Part shown: one piece after another, positions 11,295-23,949 of the stretch
Layout of the letters: each line of letters starts with the position of its first letter
Numbering within the stretch: the stretch's first letter is position 1
The notes under the pieces: generated by a model
What the model saw: only the letters and a program-made list of their open reading frames with translations
Database searches by the model: none
Told to the model about the DNA's origin: nothing
Program-made: the position numbers and the translations under genes
Source: Sialis fuliginosa
Lineage: Eukaryota; Arthropoda; Insecta; Megaloptera; Sialidae
Assembly: GCA_961205875.1 (NCBI GenBank)
Contig: OY540816.1
Span: 19,788,701-19,852,700, forward strand
Length of the DNA stretch: 64,000 nucleotides
Direction of reading: 5' to 3'

Positions 11295-11627
11295 CACGTC
11301 TGACCAAAAAACGGAACAACGAGCTTTTATTGGAATTTCTGGTGGAATGTACCAGAAATTAAAAGAATGTCATTTTTTAAGCCAGTAAGGAAGTGAGAAA
11401 GAAGTAACTAGAAAGAGATAGAAACTAGTGACCAGGCTAATCAAAGAACTTTTATGTTCACTTCATGTTGAGCGTTTCTGCCAGAACACTAGTTTCTATC
11501 TCTTTCTGGTTACTTCTTTCTCACTTCCTTACACGCTTAAAAAATGACATTCTTTAAATTTCTGGTACATTCCACCAGAAATTCCATGAATCAACCAATC
11601 AAAGCTCACTGTTTTTGGTCAGTCGTG
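11295..11627. mobile_element. Foldback MITE, long hairpin
   Basis: Left arm 11295-11430 and right arm 11487-11627 are inverted copies around a ~56-nt loop. Outer ends are CACGTCTGACCAAAAA and TTTTTGGTCAGTCGTG. Within each arm a smaller inverted pair, TTTCTGGTGGAATGTACCAGAAA-like, makes a secondary hairpin. A transcript would form a double-stranded stem of about 135 bp. Confidence 0.85.
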
Positions 11628-11880
11628 AACGTGACCAATAATGAGAAGTTAATATAATAAGATCAATTTTACAAATAATATTTAAAACAATACAAATCGC
11701 TTATCATTTGTTGACATTCTTTAAATTTCTGGTACATTCCACCAGAAATTCCATGAATCAACCAATCAAAGCTCACTGTTTTTGGTCAGTCGTGAACGTG
11801 ACCAATAATGGGAAGTTAATATAATAAGATCAATTTTACAAATAATATTTAAACAATACAAATCGCTTATCATTTGTTTG
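11545..11880. repeat. Tandem duplication, 167-bp unit, of the foldback right arm and flank
   Basis: TGACATTCTTTAAATTTC begins two nearly identical units at 11545 and 11712. The duplicated part covers the right-arm end of the foldback element plus flanking DNA, so the duplication post-dates insertion. Confidence 0.9.
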
Positions 11881-12416
11881 GACGGTTACCAAAATACCGT
11901 ATCCGGAACATAGTAAATACATATTTGTATTTTTTATATACTTTCAAGGAAGTAGATAGAGGTGTATATATTTGTTGGTCTAGCCTAGCTATTCATAGAT
12001 AAACTATGCGTGCGCGAAAAATATATGATAATGAGTGAGTTAACATCGTTACGTAATATCGTATGATTTTTTTCACATGTGTACACATATGTTGGTTAAT
12101 CAAATATTAAATATGTGTATCAGGAGTTCTGAATTGTTTTCTATTTGTATTTTTTTCTTGGGAAGTATTTAAATAGATGATTTAGATAGTTTTATTGAGG
12201 TCAATTTTTATTTAATGCCATGTCAGCGCGCTTTAAACCTGTTATTGAATTTAAATGAAGTAAAAAATGTTTATTATATAATGTATTTAAGTATATTATC
12301 AAGAATAAAATCTTTCTGCGAGGTACATATACCTTAAAAACCCTGTAAAAATATTGAATTTTTTACGACTCATAATATGCTACCTAAAATTGATTCTGTA
12401 GCGCTCCGAAACTTGC

Positions 12417-12850
12417 TAGTGATAAGTACTACGACACAAATGATATAAAAGAAAGAATCATCAAATTTGAAACAATGTAAAGCAGTTGCTATGATAATAT
12501 AATAATAAATAAATAAATTATACTAATAATTTTGACACCTATTGGCCGATTGTCATCAAATTACGCTGTAAGACAGTTAAATGCATATAGATTAATATTC
12601 AGAAATTTTTCGACTCGTGGCGCCCTTTTCGAAATAAGGTTTTCCCATAGCGCCCTCTCTAATTGTAAGTCAAAGCATGACTTACTTGTAAACAACTGCA
12701 TTAATGAACAAAATTAAATTAATTAAGAGCACACTTTGGGAACCACTGATCTATGGGATGGATTGAAAATGATATTCAGGAAAAGATGTCCGCCATCAAG
12801 TTTTGGTTACAGTTTCGTATAATGGACTAGATGGCTTGTTATGTATCCAT
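12417..12850 (+). repeat. Composite: MITE A fragment, hAT-type end, family B-like fragment
   Basis: 12417-12600 is the interior of MITE A. From about 12600 comes CAGAAATTTTTCGACTCG with TGGCGCCC, ending at 12748 with CACTTTGGGAACCACTG, a hAT-type terminus. Then comes a stretch with ATGTCCGCCATCAAG and ATGGCTTGTTATGTATCC. The same combination recurs in reverse near 56970-57195, so the composite was copied as a unit or formed twice by targeted insertion. Confidence 0.65.
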
Positions 12851-14026
12851 AAACTCTTAATTTAAGGTTTTACGATGCTTTAAGTTTTGTACATTGACAA
12901 TCCAAGGCATACTGTTTCCGTAATTTATAAAATATTTATAAGAATTTATGTTGGTGTTTATGGCCAAGCTCGAGGACAAAATTTAGATCTGACGGTAAAT
13001 TTCGATCGTACGTCAAATGTACAAGAAAAAATGTACTTAAGAATTTGTTGCAATATTTATAGGAGAACAAATATTTGGATGTATCTGAAATAACATTAAA
13101 ATTCCCGAAAAAGAGTATATTATCTGAATTACACTTTTATAATATAAGCAATTATAGGTGAATGTATTAAAATTTAAAAAAGTAAAAATAGAACAGTAAA
13201 ATTTAAGAATAAATGGGGTATAACGTACAAATAAGCAAATGCTATGAAACATAGGATGAGGTAGATTATTGTACCGATTAAATTAATTTAAAGGTTTTCT
13301 GATTATTAATTGCCTTAGGTTATTTATTAAGTTTATTGAACTACTTAAGACATTTAAATTAATTTGACTATTATTAAAAATTTAAGTAAAAAAAAGTAAT
13401 ATTATTTGTTAATATTTTTACATGAATATTTAAGTGTTTCTACCACAATTTCTATTTTAATTCATACATTTTATTGTATAAGTAAAATGTAGGTAGATAT
13501 TATGAAATGTTATATTTATTTTAATCACGTAAAATAATAAACAAACACAATTATTTATAATATTTTGACATTTACTATGAATATGTGTTGAAATGTTTTC
13601 ATTATTACCTTTTTTTAATTTCCCCATTGACGTTATTATCGTAATAATTCATAAAATATATAATTATCAATGTTTAATTAATATCAGTTAAAGCATTATT
13701 AATTTATTCATTTTTAGATAATGTCTACAAGGTTATTATATACATAAGAAAAGTAAATATTATTATTGTGAATGTATAAACAACGATATTTTATTTTTTT
13801 GTAGTTTCATTAACTTTGTATATTATATGTTATAAAAAAATTTAAGGTAAAACAATCACAGAATATATTATAATAATTAAAAATAGAATAGAAAGCGTAA
13901 ATTGATTGGGGTGGGGAGTAAGCCTACCGATAATATTGGGGGGCTTGAGCCCCCCGAGCGTCATGAAGTCGACCCCCCTACTGAATTTCTATAAACTAAT
14001 TTATCCTAATTAATATAAAAACCTTA
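12851..14026. other. A+T-rich desert
   Basis: No supported gene. A small G/C palindrome, GGGGGGCTTGAGCCCCCC (about 13938-13955), stands out near the right edge and may mark the end of an old element. Confidence 0.4.
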
Positions 14027-14240
14027 GATTAGGAATGACTATGGATACATAACAACCAATGCTAGTCCGTATATGAAACTGTTACCAAAATTTGACGGCA
14101 GCCATCTTTTCTTAAATGTCACTTTCGTCATTTCCATGCATATTATCCCAGAGACGTCAGTTGAAAATTTATAATATGCAAATATGCTTTAAATTACAAT
14201 TGAATTTAGTATGGAATATTTTTAAAGACAATATAAAATA
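14027..14240 (+). repeat. Interspersed repeat family B
   Basis: Begins TTAGATTAGGAATGACTATG, contains ACATAACAACCAATGC and GACGGCAGCCATC. Homologous copies lie at 48057-48300 (same orientation) and 34500-34735 (reverse). No protein frame; class unknown. Confidence 0.8.
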
Positions 14241-14957
14241 TTTATTATTAATTAATTTTATATTTCAAAATAATTGATATTTATTTTAAAAAACCGAATG
14301 ATACGCCAATGACTCGTGGAGCGATATGGTAACAACGCTAGGTAATGTGTTATATGTCCTTTATCTCGGTGTAAGAATTTAAAATACAAAAATTTTAAAT
14401 TTATCAAATACAAAATTGCATTACAATATTAGATATAATAGTTGAAATTTTATTTTATTTGTTAGTTACAAATTAATTTGTATAATACACATTTAAAGTT
14501 GGCATTTTTATGTCAATGTAGCAAGTCTCAAGAGTGCTATATCTACCTAGCAAAAAAAAGCATGAAAATTAAGTTAAATTGTTTTGAACTTGTGTTTTTT
14601 TTTTATTTGAACGATTTTCCACAAAAGTATAAAAACTTTAAACTCTGCCGATTAAATCGTAAAAACTAATCTAATTTTAGTTTACGTTGTTTTTTTGTTC
14701 GAAGTCTATCATTAAAATGCAATTGTAAACGCTGGTGCAGTTTCGCTAACTTTAAATTTAGCAAAGCTGGTGAAGTTTGTAGACACAGTCACACCAACTT
14801 ATAATGTAATATAATTATTTATATGTGCGCTAGAATTAGTCAAACATTTAAATTTTATGCCATGCAAAGGAGAACTTTTTATTTTCATGTTGTTTAATGA
14901 TAATTATCTTATAATTATATAAATGAAAGTTTTAATGCCTTTTTAGAAGTATAAAAA
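14241..14957. other. A+T-rich desert
   Basis: No gene or element ends recognised. Confidence 0.4.
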
Positions 14958-15540
14958 AATTATGCTACCATTTTTTTATAATAAATATTATGTATAATTA
15001 GGGTTGTCTTAATATACTCTTTTTAAATAAGGGGGTCGTATATATAGTGTGTCAAATGAAAGCTTATTGAAGCTTGAATTCAATAATATGTATTCTGATA
15101 ATAGATGGAGTTAATTCAAAAGGATTTCTGTTAATTTATTACGTTTTGCGATCTGTAGCGTGTTGCAGTCACTTAAAAATTTCAATTTCACGACAAATTT
15201 AACTTTTTAGAAGTATAAACAAATTATGCTACCATTTATTTTATAATAAATATTATGTATAATTTGGGTTTTATTATTGTACTCTCTTTAAATAAGTTTT
15301 TTTTTCAAGGGGGTCGTGTATATAGTGTGTCAAATGAAAGCTTATTGAAGCTTAAATTCAATAATATATATTCTGATAATAGATGAAGTTAATTCAAAAG
15401 GATTTCTGTTAATTTATTACGTTTTGCGATCTGTAGCGTGTTGCAGTCACTTAAAAATTTCAATTTCACGACAAATTTAACTTTGTTTATATTTTTATAA
15501 AAGAAAATTAAAACTAATCGATATTAAACTAAGTTAATAT
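14958..15540. repeat. Tandem duplication, ~274-bp unit
   Basis: A unit containing TATGCTACCATTT, GGGGGTCGTATATATAG and GTCAAATGAAAGCTTATTG occurs at 14961 and 15235. A diverged third copy of the second half is at 58756-58960 (GTTTTGCGACCTGTAG). GTGTCAAATGAAAGCT-type wording is typical of insect retroelement tails, but I see no reverse transcriptase frame. Confidence 0.8.
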
Positions 15541-16092
15541 GGAGACTGTAATGTTCTCTTTCAGAAAATGTTAATATTTAAATAGGTTACTAAAGAAATT
15601 GAATGTATATGCACAATTTTTTTTTAATTCAGGTGGTTAGTTTTCATATGAATTCACAAAACTTATAAATTTATAATGGCTCTAAAATTGTTCATTGCAA
15701 AATGATACAAACAAAATTCGTTTCGAGGAAGTATCAATACGTTACTGCCAATCAGTACAAATAATAAACAAAATTATACTTACATAATAAAAAAATATCA
15801 TAATACTCATTTGATACACATATCAGAAAATACATTTTAAATGACATTAAATTATAAAGAGATTAATTAATTAAAATTTATAACTGTATACATATATATG
15901 TATATAAATTATAAAATAAACATCAATGTTATTTGTTTGATTTATATATTACATCAATAATAGAAATAATCATTTTAGTCTGAGTGTTATATTATGTTAT
16001 TTAATTTTGCTATTTGTAAGTAATACCATTAAAATACATAGTGTATTAATAATAGATGTATCTATTATATATTATATTTTAACAGTATGCTT
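15541..16092. other. A+T-rich desert
   Basis: No gene seen. A T-tract ending TTTAATTCAG/GTGGTT near 15633 resembles a splice acceptor fused to a weak donor, but the donor is poor. Confidence 0.35.
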
Positions 16093-16537
16093 CATAGGCG
16101 CCGACTTTTAATTTTTACCATAAGGAGGGGGGATTTTCACAACTAACCAAATTATACAATATTCAAATAGCTGCCATTTTTGGTAATAATAATCACAATG
16201 AAATTTTTCAAAAATTAATTGAAAATTCTATGTTCATTCTTTCAAAAAATGTATTTTTATTTACATTTTAAAAGTTACAAGCTAGTGAAGATTGGGTCAA
16301 CAAATTTTAGAAAAATGTACCCCCTTTTTTCTCGGAATGGACGCCTATGATTATAACTGCATGCACGATGATGATGGATATAAAATATCAGCTATTAATA
16401 ATGGTCTATTAAAATTCTGAGTTCATTCTTTCAATAAATGTATTTTATTTACATTTTAAAAGTTACAAGCTAGTGAAGATTGGGTCTAAAAATTTCATAA
16501 AAATTGACCCTATTTTTCTCGGAGTCGACGCCTATGA
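16093..16537. mobile_element. Small DNA element with CATAGGCGCCGAC termini and an internal duplication
   Basis: CATAGGCGCCGACT at 16093 is matched in inverse by GTCGACGCCTATG ending at 16537. A block starting GTTCATTCTTTCAA is duplicated inside with a 189-bp period (16232 and 16421). No 8-bp duplication is visible, so the superfamily is open. Sequence after 16537 (GATGATGATGGATATA) also repeats. Confidence 0.6.
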
Positions 16538-16639
16538 TTATAACTGCATGCTTATTAATAGGACGATGATGATGGATATAGAATATCAGCTATTAATAAT
16601 GGTCTACGAATAGGAGATTTATAATGGACTTGCGAACTT

Positions 16640-16873
16640 TGTTTACGTAGAATTTAGGTTAGATTTGTGTTATGATATAGTCGATAAAACAGGTTTTAAG
16701 TTTCGCATTTGCACGATAGATGTCACCTAACTAATAATTTTTTTTATCTAATACATTTTTGGGATACAAAGTAGCCAAATTTCATCAAAATCGGTTCAAC
16801 GGCTTAGCCGTGAAAAGGTAACAAACGGACAGACAGATAGACACTTTCGCATATATAATATTAGTATGGAGTA
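16640..16873 (-). mobile_element. Helitron-like short repeat
   Basis: Shares GATATAGTCGATAAAACAG, TCATCAAAATCGGTTCAACG and AAAAGGTAACAAACGGACAG with 5322-5600. It ends with CGCATATATAATATTAGTAT then GGA; on the minus strand this is a TCCATACTAATATT start, like the 5' end of insect Helitron-type repeats. A SINE origin is not excluded. Confidence 0.6.
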
Positions 16874-18777
16874 TGGATGAATGTTTTTTAAAAGAGTAAA
16901 ACAGTAAAACAGTTTTTTAACTGAGATTTTACGATTACATATTTTATATTAAAAAAGATAAATATTTTTTCATGAGATGAATTACAAAGTAAAAAAATCT
17001 AGTGTTACTTTATGTGTTGGTGTTTACGAAAATATATTAGCGTGGGTGTGTAGGTATCTAAAACAGTGATTCTTAAAATGTTTATTACAACTTATAAAAG
17101 TAAAAAAAGATCCACAAAATATTTATTTATTATAAAGAACTTGTAGAAAGTAATTGTTAAAATTCATCGAAAAAAAAATAGGGTTATCGTTCGATCTGTA
17201 AACACCTCATAGAAAGATTTGGTTATTGCAATAGACATTTAAATATAGTATTAATTATTATTAATATTCCATTTAAGGGAGTAGAAAGGTGAGGGCAAAC
17301 TATTAACTGAAATATAAAGTAGGTTTTTTTTCTTCTTCTTTATGGGTCAAATGGATTTTAAAAAGTATGTTTTAAATTTTAATGTTCAATATATATTTTG
17401 CTATATGAAAATTTACAACGAGAAGAGGACGGGGGTGTGAAAGTGGTACCCATTTTCCCTTTCTTCTACCGTTTTAAATTTACAAATTCATATAACTAAA
17501 ATCGTAATATTTTTTCACGAAATGAAAAAAGAATTTATTTTGAGATACACCGATTTAGAAATTATCCATTTATTTATGACACATTAAAAAAATATATATC
17601 CTTTTTATTTATAAATAAATTCAACACATTTCCAAATGACGCATGTATTTTTTATTTTGTGTACACTTATATTTCAAAATATAGATCTTTCTTTAATATA
17701 AAAACGTTGCTCGAGTGGAAATAATTTTAATTCATACGAACAAAATTTTTCTCCGCCTTGCGTCATTTTTTTCTTTACTGCTTACCTATATTATATCTCA
17801 TTCTCGTAAAATTTTCATCCAAATCGGTCCAGTACTTTGTTTATAAACAAATGAACTCAATAAGTTTTCTGGTTTAGATAATAAAACTACATTTATACAA
17901 TATTATGATTATTTCTACAAGTTGTTTATATCTGTAATTATATTTTATACAAAATATTTTGATGACAGTTAATAGCATTTTAAAATAAATACTTATATTT
18001 AAAATTTATATTTTCATTCCAAATACATATTAATTTATAATTTGGTATTCCTTGCCTATAAATAATAATTTACGTGTAGAAGTAAATTGTAATTCATTAT
18101 GGAAATCTCCAAGTCAGAAATCATTATATAATTTTCTATTATCACCACGATAGATCAACATTAGTTAAACTGTTTTTTAATAAAAATCAAGAATGCAATA
18201 CATCACTATTTAATTAATTTGTATCCGAAATATGAACAAAAAATCGTATATTTTCATATATGTAAATTCACATTTTCTTGCAAAATAAATAAATTATTTT
18301 ATCGCAAATTTTATTTTTAAAATAATTAAATTTTTAATATATTAAATTAAGCGACCACCGCTGAAGATTTTTAAATGAAATCATATATATGAAACACGTA
18401 TATTACGAGTTAAAAATAAATTGTATTTTTATGATCTTTAATAAAACCCGATTTCAGATTTTTATTAAAACCTAGCCTGAAATTAAATGTTTCTATATTA
18501 AAATTCTACAGTTGTAGAGCAAAAAATATTGCTGCATTTCCAAACAAAATAAGAATTTGTCACGTCTAGATTTTATTATTTTAATAAACTTAGATACTGC
18601 ATCTTTGTGTTGCTCAAAAAAAACTTTATTAAATCTCATTTGGAATACGAAATACCGTCTTTTAAAGTTAGTTTTATAAAGCAAATAGAATCACGATTAG
18701 TTAATCGTCCATTTGTAAACCATGATTACTTTATAATTTCAATTTGTAAATTGATAATTTATTAAATGTGATCATTG
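16874..18777. other. A+T-rich desert
   Basis: Nearly two kilobases with no supported gene, RNA or element boundary. Confidence 0.4.
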
Positions 18778-19020
18778 CTTCCTCATTACATCCGAAAGAT
18801 AGAGGAAGCTATGTGATAATTTCTAAAAGCAGAAAAACATTTCTTAATTTCGACTTGATCTTTGCGTTTTAGGTCAAACACTTTTCGTTCCGTGTCTGTA
18901 TGTCCTTTAAATCCTTGTCACACGCATAACTCATAAACTACTGAACCGATTTTTATGAAACTTTCTTTCTTAGTTGAGTCTGGATAATACTCGTATACGT
19001 TACATATTAAAATCATCACA
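18778..19020 (-). repeat. Family C repeat, diverged fragment
   Basis: Starts TTGCTTCCTCATTACATCC and carries CCTTGTCACACGCATAACTC and ACTACTGAACCGATTTTTAT, the family C wording in reverse orientation, with many changes. Confidence 0.65.
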
Positions 19021-19779
19021 ATCGTGAAACGAAGCAGACTATAAACACGTTACTGTTGAAGCAATTAAGATTTTCTTGTAAGCATTAAAGAAACAATATA
19101 TGTTAATATTATTTTAATAACAAATTCACGTTTAATAACATTACCTACATAGATAATTTCAAATCGTTCATAGTGTCTTATCGAAGAACTCGCCTTGACT
19201 TGATTTTTTCAAATTAAAACCATTTGTTATTAATTAATCATAACGAACTTGGAGAAAAAATTAGACGCAGTATTTTACGTGACTAGTAATTATTTTTATG
19301 TATATTTAAATAAACATATTTCAATGTTTGTTTTTTCTCTGTACAATGTCAAGTTTCTACTTTGAAGAAAAATCATTTATCATGTTGATTGTCAAGTACT
19401 TACGAATTTCTGGTATTTGAATCTTATAATAAGTAATAGATAAAAATATCTCTACGTAGGAACATATGAAAATTTCATTGTCATTAATTTTTGCTTGCGT
19501 ACATTTGTATTTTTTAAGAAAATTTTTTTGTTCTATTCTATTGTTGTTTAATTTTGAATATGCTATGACGTACTTTTAAATTTTTTTGAATATTCGATTC
19601 AATTATGATAATTAGCCGATTAATAACATGTATGTCATCTTTTATATGAAGATAGGGCAAGAAGTGACATTTACTGTTTGAATGACGTATTGAAAAAAAT
19701 ACAGGACGTAACTAAAATGACAATTGCTTTTGTATGATAAAAGGAATTGTTTTTTTTTTTTTTATATTAATGTACGGTA
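19021..19779. other. A+T-rich desert
   Basis: No gene seen. Confidence 0.35.
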
Positions 19780-20030
19780 TTATAAAGGAGCTAGCAAAAT
19801 TTGCTAGCTAGTAAGCACTTTCAAATAAGGTTCTAACCTATCTGACAGCTCTTTTTTCGCGCACGCGTGATATGTAAACACCAACGGTATTAAAACAGTG
19901 GCGATATTATGAAAATTATTTTGTACGTTGAAGAATCACTGCTCTAAATTTCATAGCTAATCCATAGATATTTTCACAGAATTAATACCCCATTTGAAAG
20001 TACTTGCTAGTTAGCAAATTTATTAAAGTT
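19780..20030 (-). mobile_element. MITE family H, internally deleted copy
   Basis: Terminal TTATAAAGGAGCTAGCAAA is mirrored by TTGCTAGTTAGCAAATTTA. The body shares ACGGTATTAAAACAGTGG and CATTTGAAAGTACTTGC with 26484-26758 and 47720-48043, but lacks the middle of the small reading frame kept by those two. Confidence 0.75.
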
Positions 20031-20575
20031 GATAGCTGAAAAAAAAAGTGTTTATATTTACAAACTTTTTACTTTTAATTAAAGTCGATATGAAGGGGCC
20101 TTTATATTCTACAAATAAGTATAAAAATATACATAAAGAATTTTTTATTTGACTTAAAACAATCATACAGCGCTTAAACTCTTTTTAAAACTGTTACCCT
20201 ACTACAATAGGTATAAAAAAATATCTTTGACAGAAACAAAGTTTTTATAAGGTTTATATGGCACCCTTTCTGATAATATCCAATGTTCGTATTGATCTTT
20301 AAAATTGCTATATATACGATTCTAAAATAGGAATATTTGCCATTGTAAGTAAACACCTACAACTGTAGAGAGTCAGCAATTGTATTATGTTACATCAAAA
20401 TTTACCTATTGCGGGGGTGCACAAACATTTGTGGGTTCTCCCCTAGAAACCCTTGCATACATAGAAAATGAATGCTTCCTTATTGGTGTTGACAAAACAA
20501 TCTTAATTACGTATCTATAATTTTTTGAATAGGACAGAAAAAAATATATAGGTACCAAAATACTTATAAACAAAT
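20031..20575. other. A+T-rich DNA
   Basis: No gene supported. Confidence 0.35.
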
Positions 20576-21888
20576 AAGGTACTGGCACCAGTTATGGCCG
20601 CTATTAGAGCAGGGTTTACTGTTTTTGTGATTGACGGACTTCTTTTTGTAATTTTCATGACCTCATGTTACTAATAAAACAAGTACCTAACTCTTTATTT
20701 AATCAATTTAATTAGCAAAGTCCGAAAATATGGTTTATTTTTTTTAAATTAAAGCTTTTTATTTTGTTTATGTTTTTAAAGTAAAACCAGTAATGGGCAC
20801 CAAGAGATGAACACTTGCTAATGATTATAAAATTATAAGTACTACGACACAAAAATTAACGTAAAAACATCTGCCAAGTAAATGCACAGTGCTTCCTCGT
20901 GCTAAATTCACTAAAACCGATAGTGTTCAAATAAATTGCCTGACATTGGTTAACCATTTAATTTTTATACAAATTTTACTAAAAAATCTTAGTTCGAATT
21001 TTTTCTTAAAACGCACCTGAATATTTTTTCATATATTTTTAATTTTTTGACAATTTCAATCTAAATCTAAATTTATGCAAATGTCAAAATGACATTTAAA
21101 ACGTCAAAGTGACATTTAAAACGCCAAAGTGACATTTAAAACGTCAAAATGACACTTAATATATTCAATCAATTATCAATTTAGAAAAACAAAACACGAA
21201 TTTTTAAAATGAATTTAGATAAATCTTTGTAAGGGAATATTTGACAACAAACGTAGTAGACCCATATTATAGGAAATTTAATTCTCTACAAAAAATATTC
21301 TATAAAATTTTCTCGTAACATGTGTCGTTCTTGAGATATCTTGAAAAAATAAATATTTTGGGGTGTCACTCCTCCCCCTTACACACGATTTTGATGATTT
21401 TGAAATGGGACCGTCCTCAAACCAAACCCAACCATCCGACCAAGTTTCAATAATATCGGTTCAGTGGTTCATGAGTTATGCGTGTGACAAGGATTCAGGG
21501 GACAGACGGACGGACGGACGGACGGACACACGGACAGACAGACAGACACGGAACGAAAAGTGTTTGTCTTGACGTGAAACGGATAAATAAATTTAAAATT
21601 TTGAAATTGGAGAACTTTTTTTTGTCTCAATCTGAAACGATCACATAGCTTCTCGTATCTTCGATATTGCGAGGAAGCAAAAATTGAAACAATGTAAAGC
21701 AGATGCTATGATAATATAATAATTAATAAATAAATAGATTTTAATCAAAACGCTGTTTTACAGTTAAGTATCTATTGATTATAATTCAGTAGTGGAAGTA
21801 ATCAAATATCTACAAATATTTCTAATTTAGTACGTGTAATTAACTGTCCAATATTGGGGTTCTGTCCAAGACAGGTACCAGTACCTTA
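20576..21888 (+). mobile_element. MITE family A interrupted by a nested family C repeat
   Basis: AAGGTACTGGCACCAG at 20576 pairs with TACCAGTACCTT ending at 21888. The family A body stops at about 20858 and resumes near 21683 with GAAACAATGTAAAGCAG. The foreign DNA between is a complete family C copy, which therefore inserted later. Confidence 0.85.
20862..21682 (+). mobile_element. Family C repeat, full-length copy
   Basis: Starts AAAAACATCTGCCAAGTAAA with AGTGCTTCCTCGTGC. It carries several GTCAAAATGACATTTAAAAC-like repeats near 21080-21150, CCTTACACACGATTTTGATG and a GACGGACGGACAGACAG tract. It ends CGTATCTTCGATATTGCGAG then GAAGCAAAA. TGCTTCCTCG near one end and CGAGGAAGCA at the other form short inverted ends. 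At least eight further copies occur in the window. No shared protein frame; the 69-codon frame here is not conserved. A non-autonomous element of unknown class. Confidence 0.8.
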
Positions 21889-22380
21889 TTTTTATACATA
21901 TAAATTTTTCCATGCCGTTATTTATTAAATCAAATAACCGATATCTACGAATATATTTCGTTGTTATGTGGATATGTAGAAAGAAATACCAAATCACATT
22001 TTTTGTATGACCTGACATGCATAATAACCTGTGAGGTATTTTTATAAGCCGTGGCATTCCCCCTCCCCTCTAGCCCCTGTTTACCTTACTACACGTTTTA
22101 TCAAATATGAATGGGTCAGGTGACATTGTCCTTGATTTTGCCTTCATATTGTTTTAATTAAATGTATACTTGTATACATTTAAAACCAGACAGCTATCGC
22201 GTGATATTTTGTTTATTTAACAGGCGATAACAATAGGTATATTGCAGGCGTAGGCTTGTTTATTGACGCTTGGAATTAATTTTTCAACCCTTTAACATTT
22301 TTATAGATAATTGATAGATATTTTAAATGATACTTTTAATTATTTATATTTTGTTAATGATTTATTTTTTATAAAAAAAT
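21889..22380. other. A+T-rich DNA
   Basis: No gene supported. Confidence 0.35.
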
Positions 22381-22680
22381 AAACTGCCCTGGTCGTGCAA
22401 ATAATCACGCTATCACCCACAACAACTGAGCAGTGAATATTTATATTTTTATATTCCCAAAGTAACCCCGGAACCTATTAGATAGCACTTTGATAAAATA
22501 CTTCGTTTTAAAACGCGATAAAAAATAAAAAGAATACACACAGATGTATTAATTCTTAACATCTCTAGAAGATTCTAGACACGTCTTTTGAAGGCCGCAG
22601 CTTAGATGACCACACGGCCGACGAAATTAAATATTTCTCACAGCGGGTAACTTCCCTTTATATCGTTCGTTTTCTCTACA
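22381..22680. promoter_or_regulatory. Single-copy, less A+T-rich island with a heat-shock-element-like dyad
   Basis: TCTAGAAGATTCTAGA (22564-22579) contains the AGAANNTTCT core bound by heat shock factor. The surrounding sequence (CTGCCCTGGTCGTGC, GGCCGCAGCTTAGATG, CACACGGCCGACG) has no second copy in the window. One dyad alone is weak evidence for an enhancer. Confidence 0.25.
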
Positions 22681-22794
22681 TTTTTAAATGAAAAGTAATA
22701 TTTTTCCTACAATATTGCACTTTTCAATACACAATGTATACTAGTCACTTAAATATATATGTCTATTTCAAACAGGATGGGACAATTGACGTTT

Positions 22795-23429
22795 AAAAAA
22801 CATCTGCCAAGTAAATGCACAGTGCTTCCTAGTGCTAAATTCACCCAAGATAATTAATTATTGAACAATTTCAATAAAAACCGATGCTCAGATAAATTGC
22901 TTAGAATTGGTTAACCATTAATTTTTTATACAATTTTACTAAAACATATTAGTTCGAAATTTTTCTTAAGACGCTCCTGATTATTTTTTCATATATTTTT
23001 AATTTTTTCACAATTTCAATCTGAATCTAAATTTATGCAAACGTCAAAATGACAGTTATTTTTAAAATAAATTGAGATAAATCTTTGTAAAGAGATAAGA
23101 AACGTTGTAGATCTATATATTATAGGAAATTAAATGCTCTACAAAAAATATTCTATAAAATTTTCACGTAACATGTGTCGTTCTTGAGATATCTTGAAAA
23201 AATAAATATTTTGGGATGTAACCCCTCCCCCTTACACACGATTTTGATGATTTTAAAATCGGACCGTCCTCAAGCCAGACCCAACCATCTGACCAAGTTT
23301 CAATAATATCGGTTCAGTGGTTCATGAGTTATACGTGTGACAAAGAAGGGGTCGGACAGACACGAAACGAAAATTATTTTAAAACGATCACAAAGCTTCT
23401 CGTATCTTCGATATTGCGAGGAAGCAAAA
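22795..23429 (+). mobile_element. Family C repeat
   Basis: Runs from AACATCTGCCAAGTAAATGC to GCGAGGAAGCAAAA. It has one GTCAAAATGACA unit where the 20862 and 58062 copies have several, and a shorter PuAC-rich tract. Confidence 0.8.
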
Positions 23430-23949
23430 TATTTATTTTTTATTTAGTTTATTAAATAAATTGTATTGCCTGCAAATTAAACTATTTAAACATTTTTTGC
23501 ATGTATACTAACATTGTAAACTAAAACAATGGTAATGTTAAAGTGCATTGTATAGTTTAATACAAGAAATATTACGTCCTTAGTAAGGACATCCTGAAAA
23601 CAATGCGATGTTTTTATAGCAGACATTGTTACTTAAACAGAACTGTTCTGAATATATGTTTATGAATAATTATTGTATGTATTGTTAACGGAAAAAAACT
23701 ATAACTATACTAACAAAACATTTAAAATAAAATGATTTTGGTTTTGAATGGAAAACAAAATGGCGTTTATATGAGTTACTGGATTTATATAGACTTCTGG
23801 ATATAAATGTATCTACTCATTGTTCTTATATATGTAGGTGTTATTTACTACAATACAGGATTTTAAATCATTGTGGGTTATAAATATAATAACGATAATA
23901 AATAATGTCACCTACTTGACTTTATTTTCTATCTTGTATATATTTTATA
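23430..23949. other. A+T-rich DNA
   Basis: No gene supported. Confidence 0.35.

Noticed and set aside
15600..15650. T-tract with CAG/GTGGTT
   Set aside because: Acceptor half is plausible but GTGGTT is a poor donor, so it is not claimed as a ratchet point.
21500..21550. GACGGACGGACAGACAG tract as an independent microsatellite
   Set aside because: It is a standard internal segment of family C and occurs in the other copies with different lengths.
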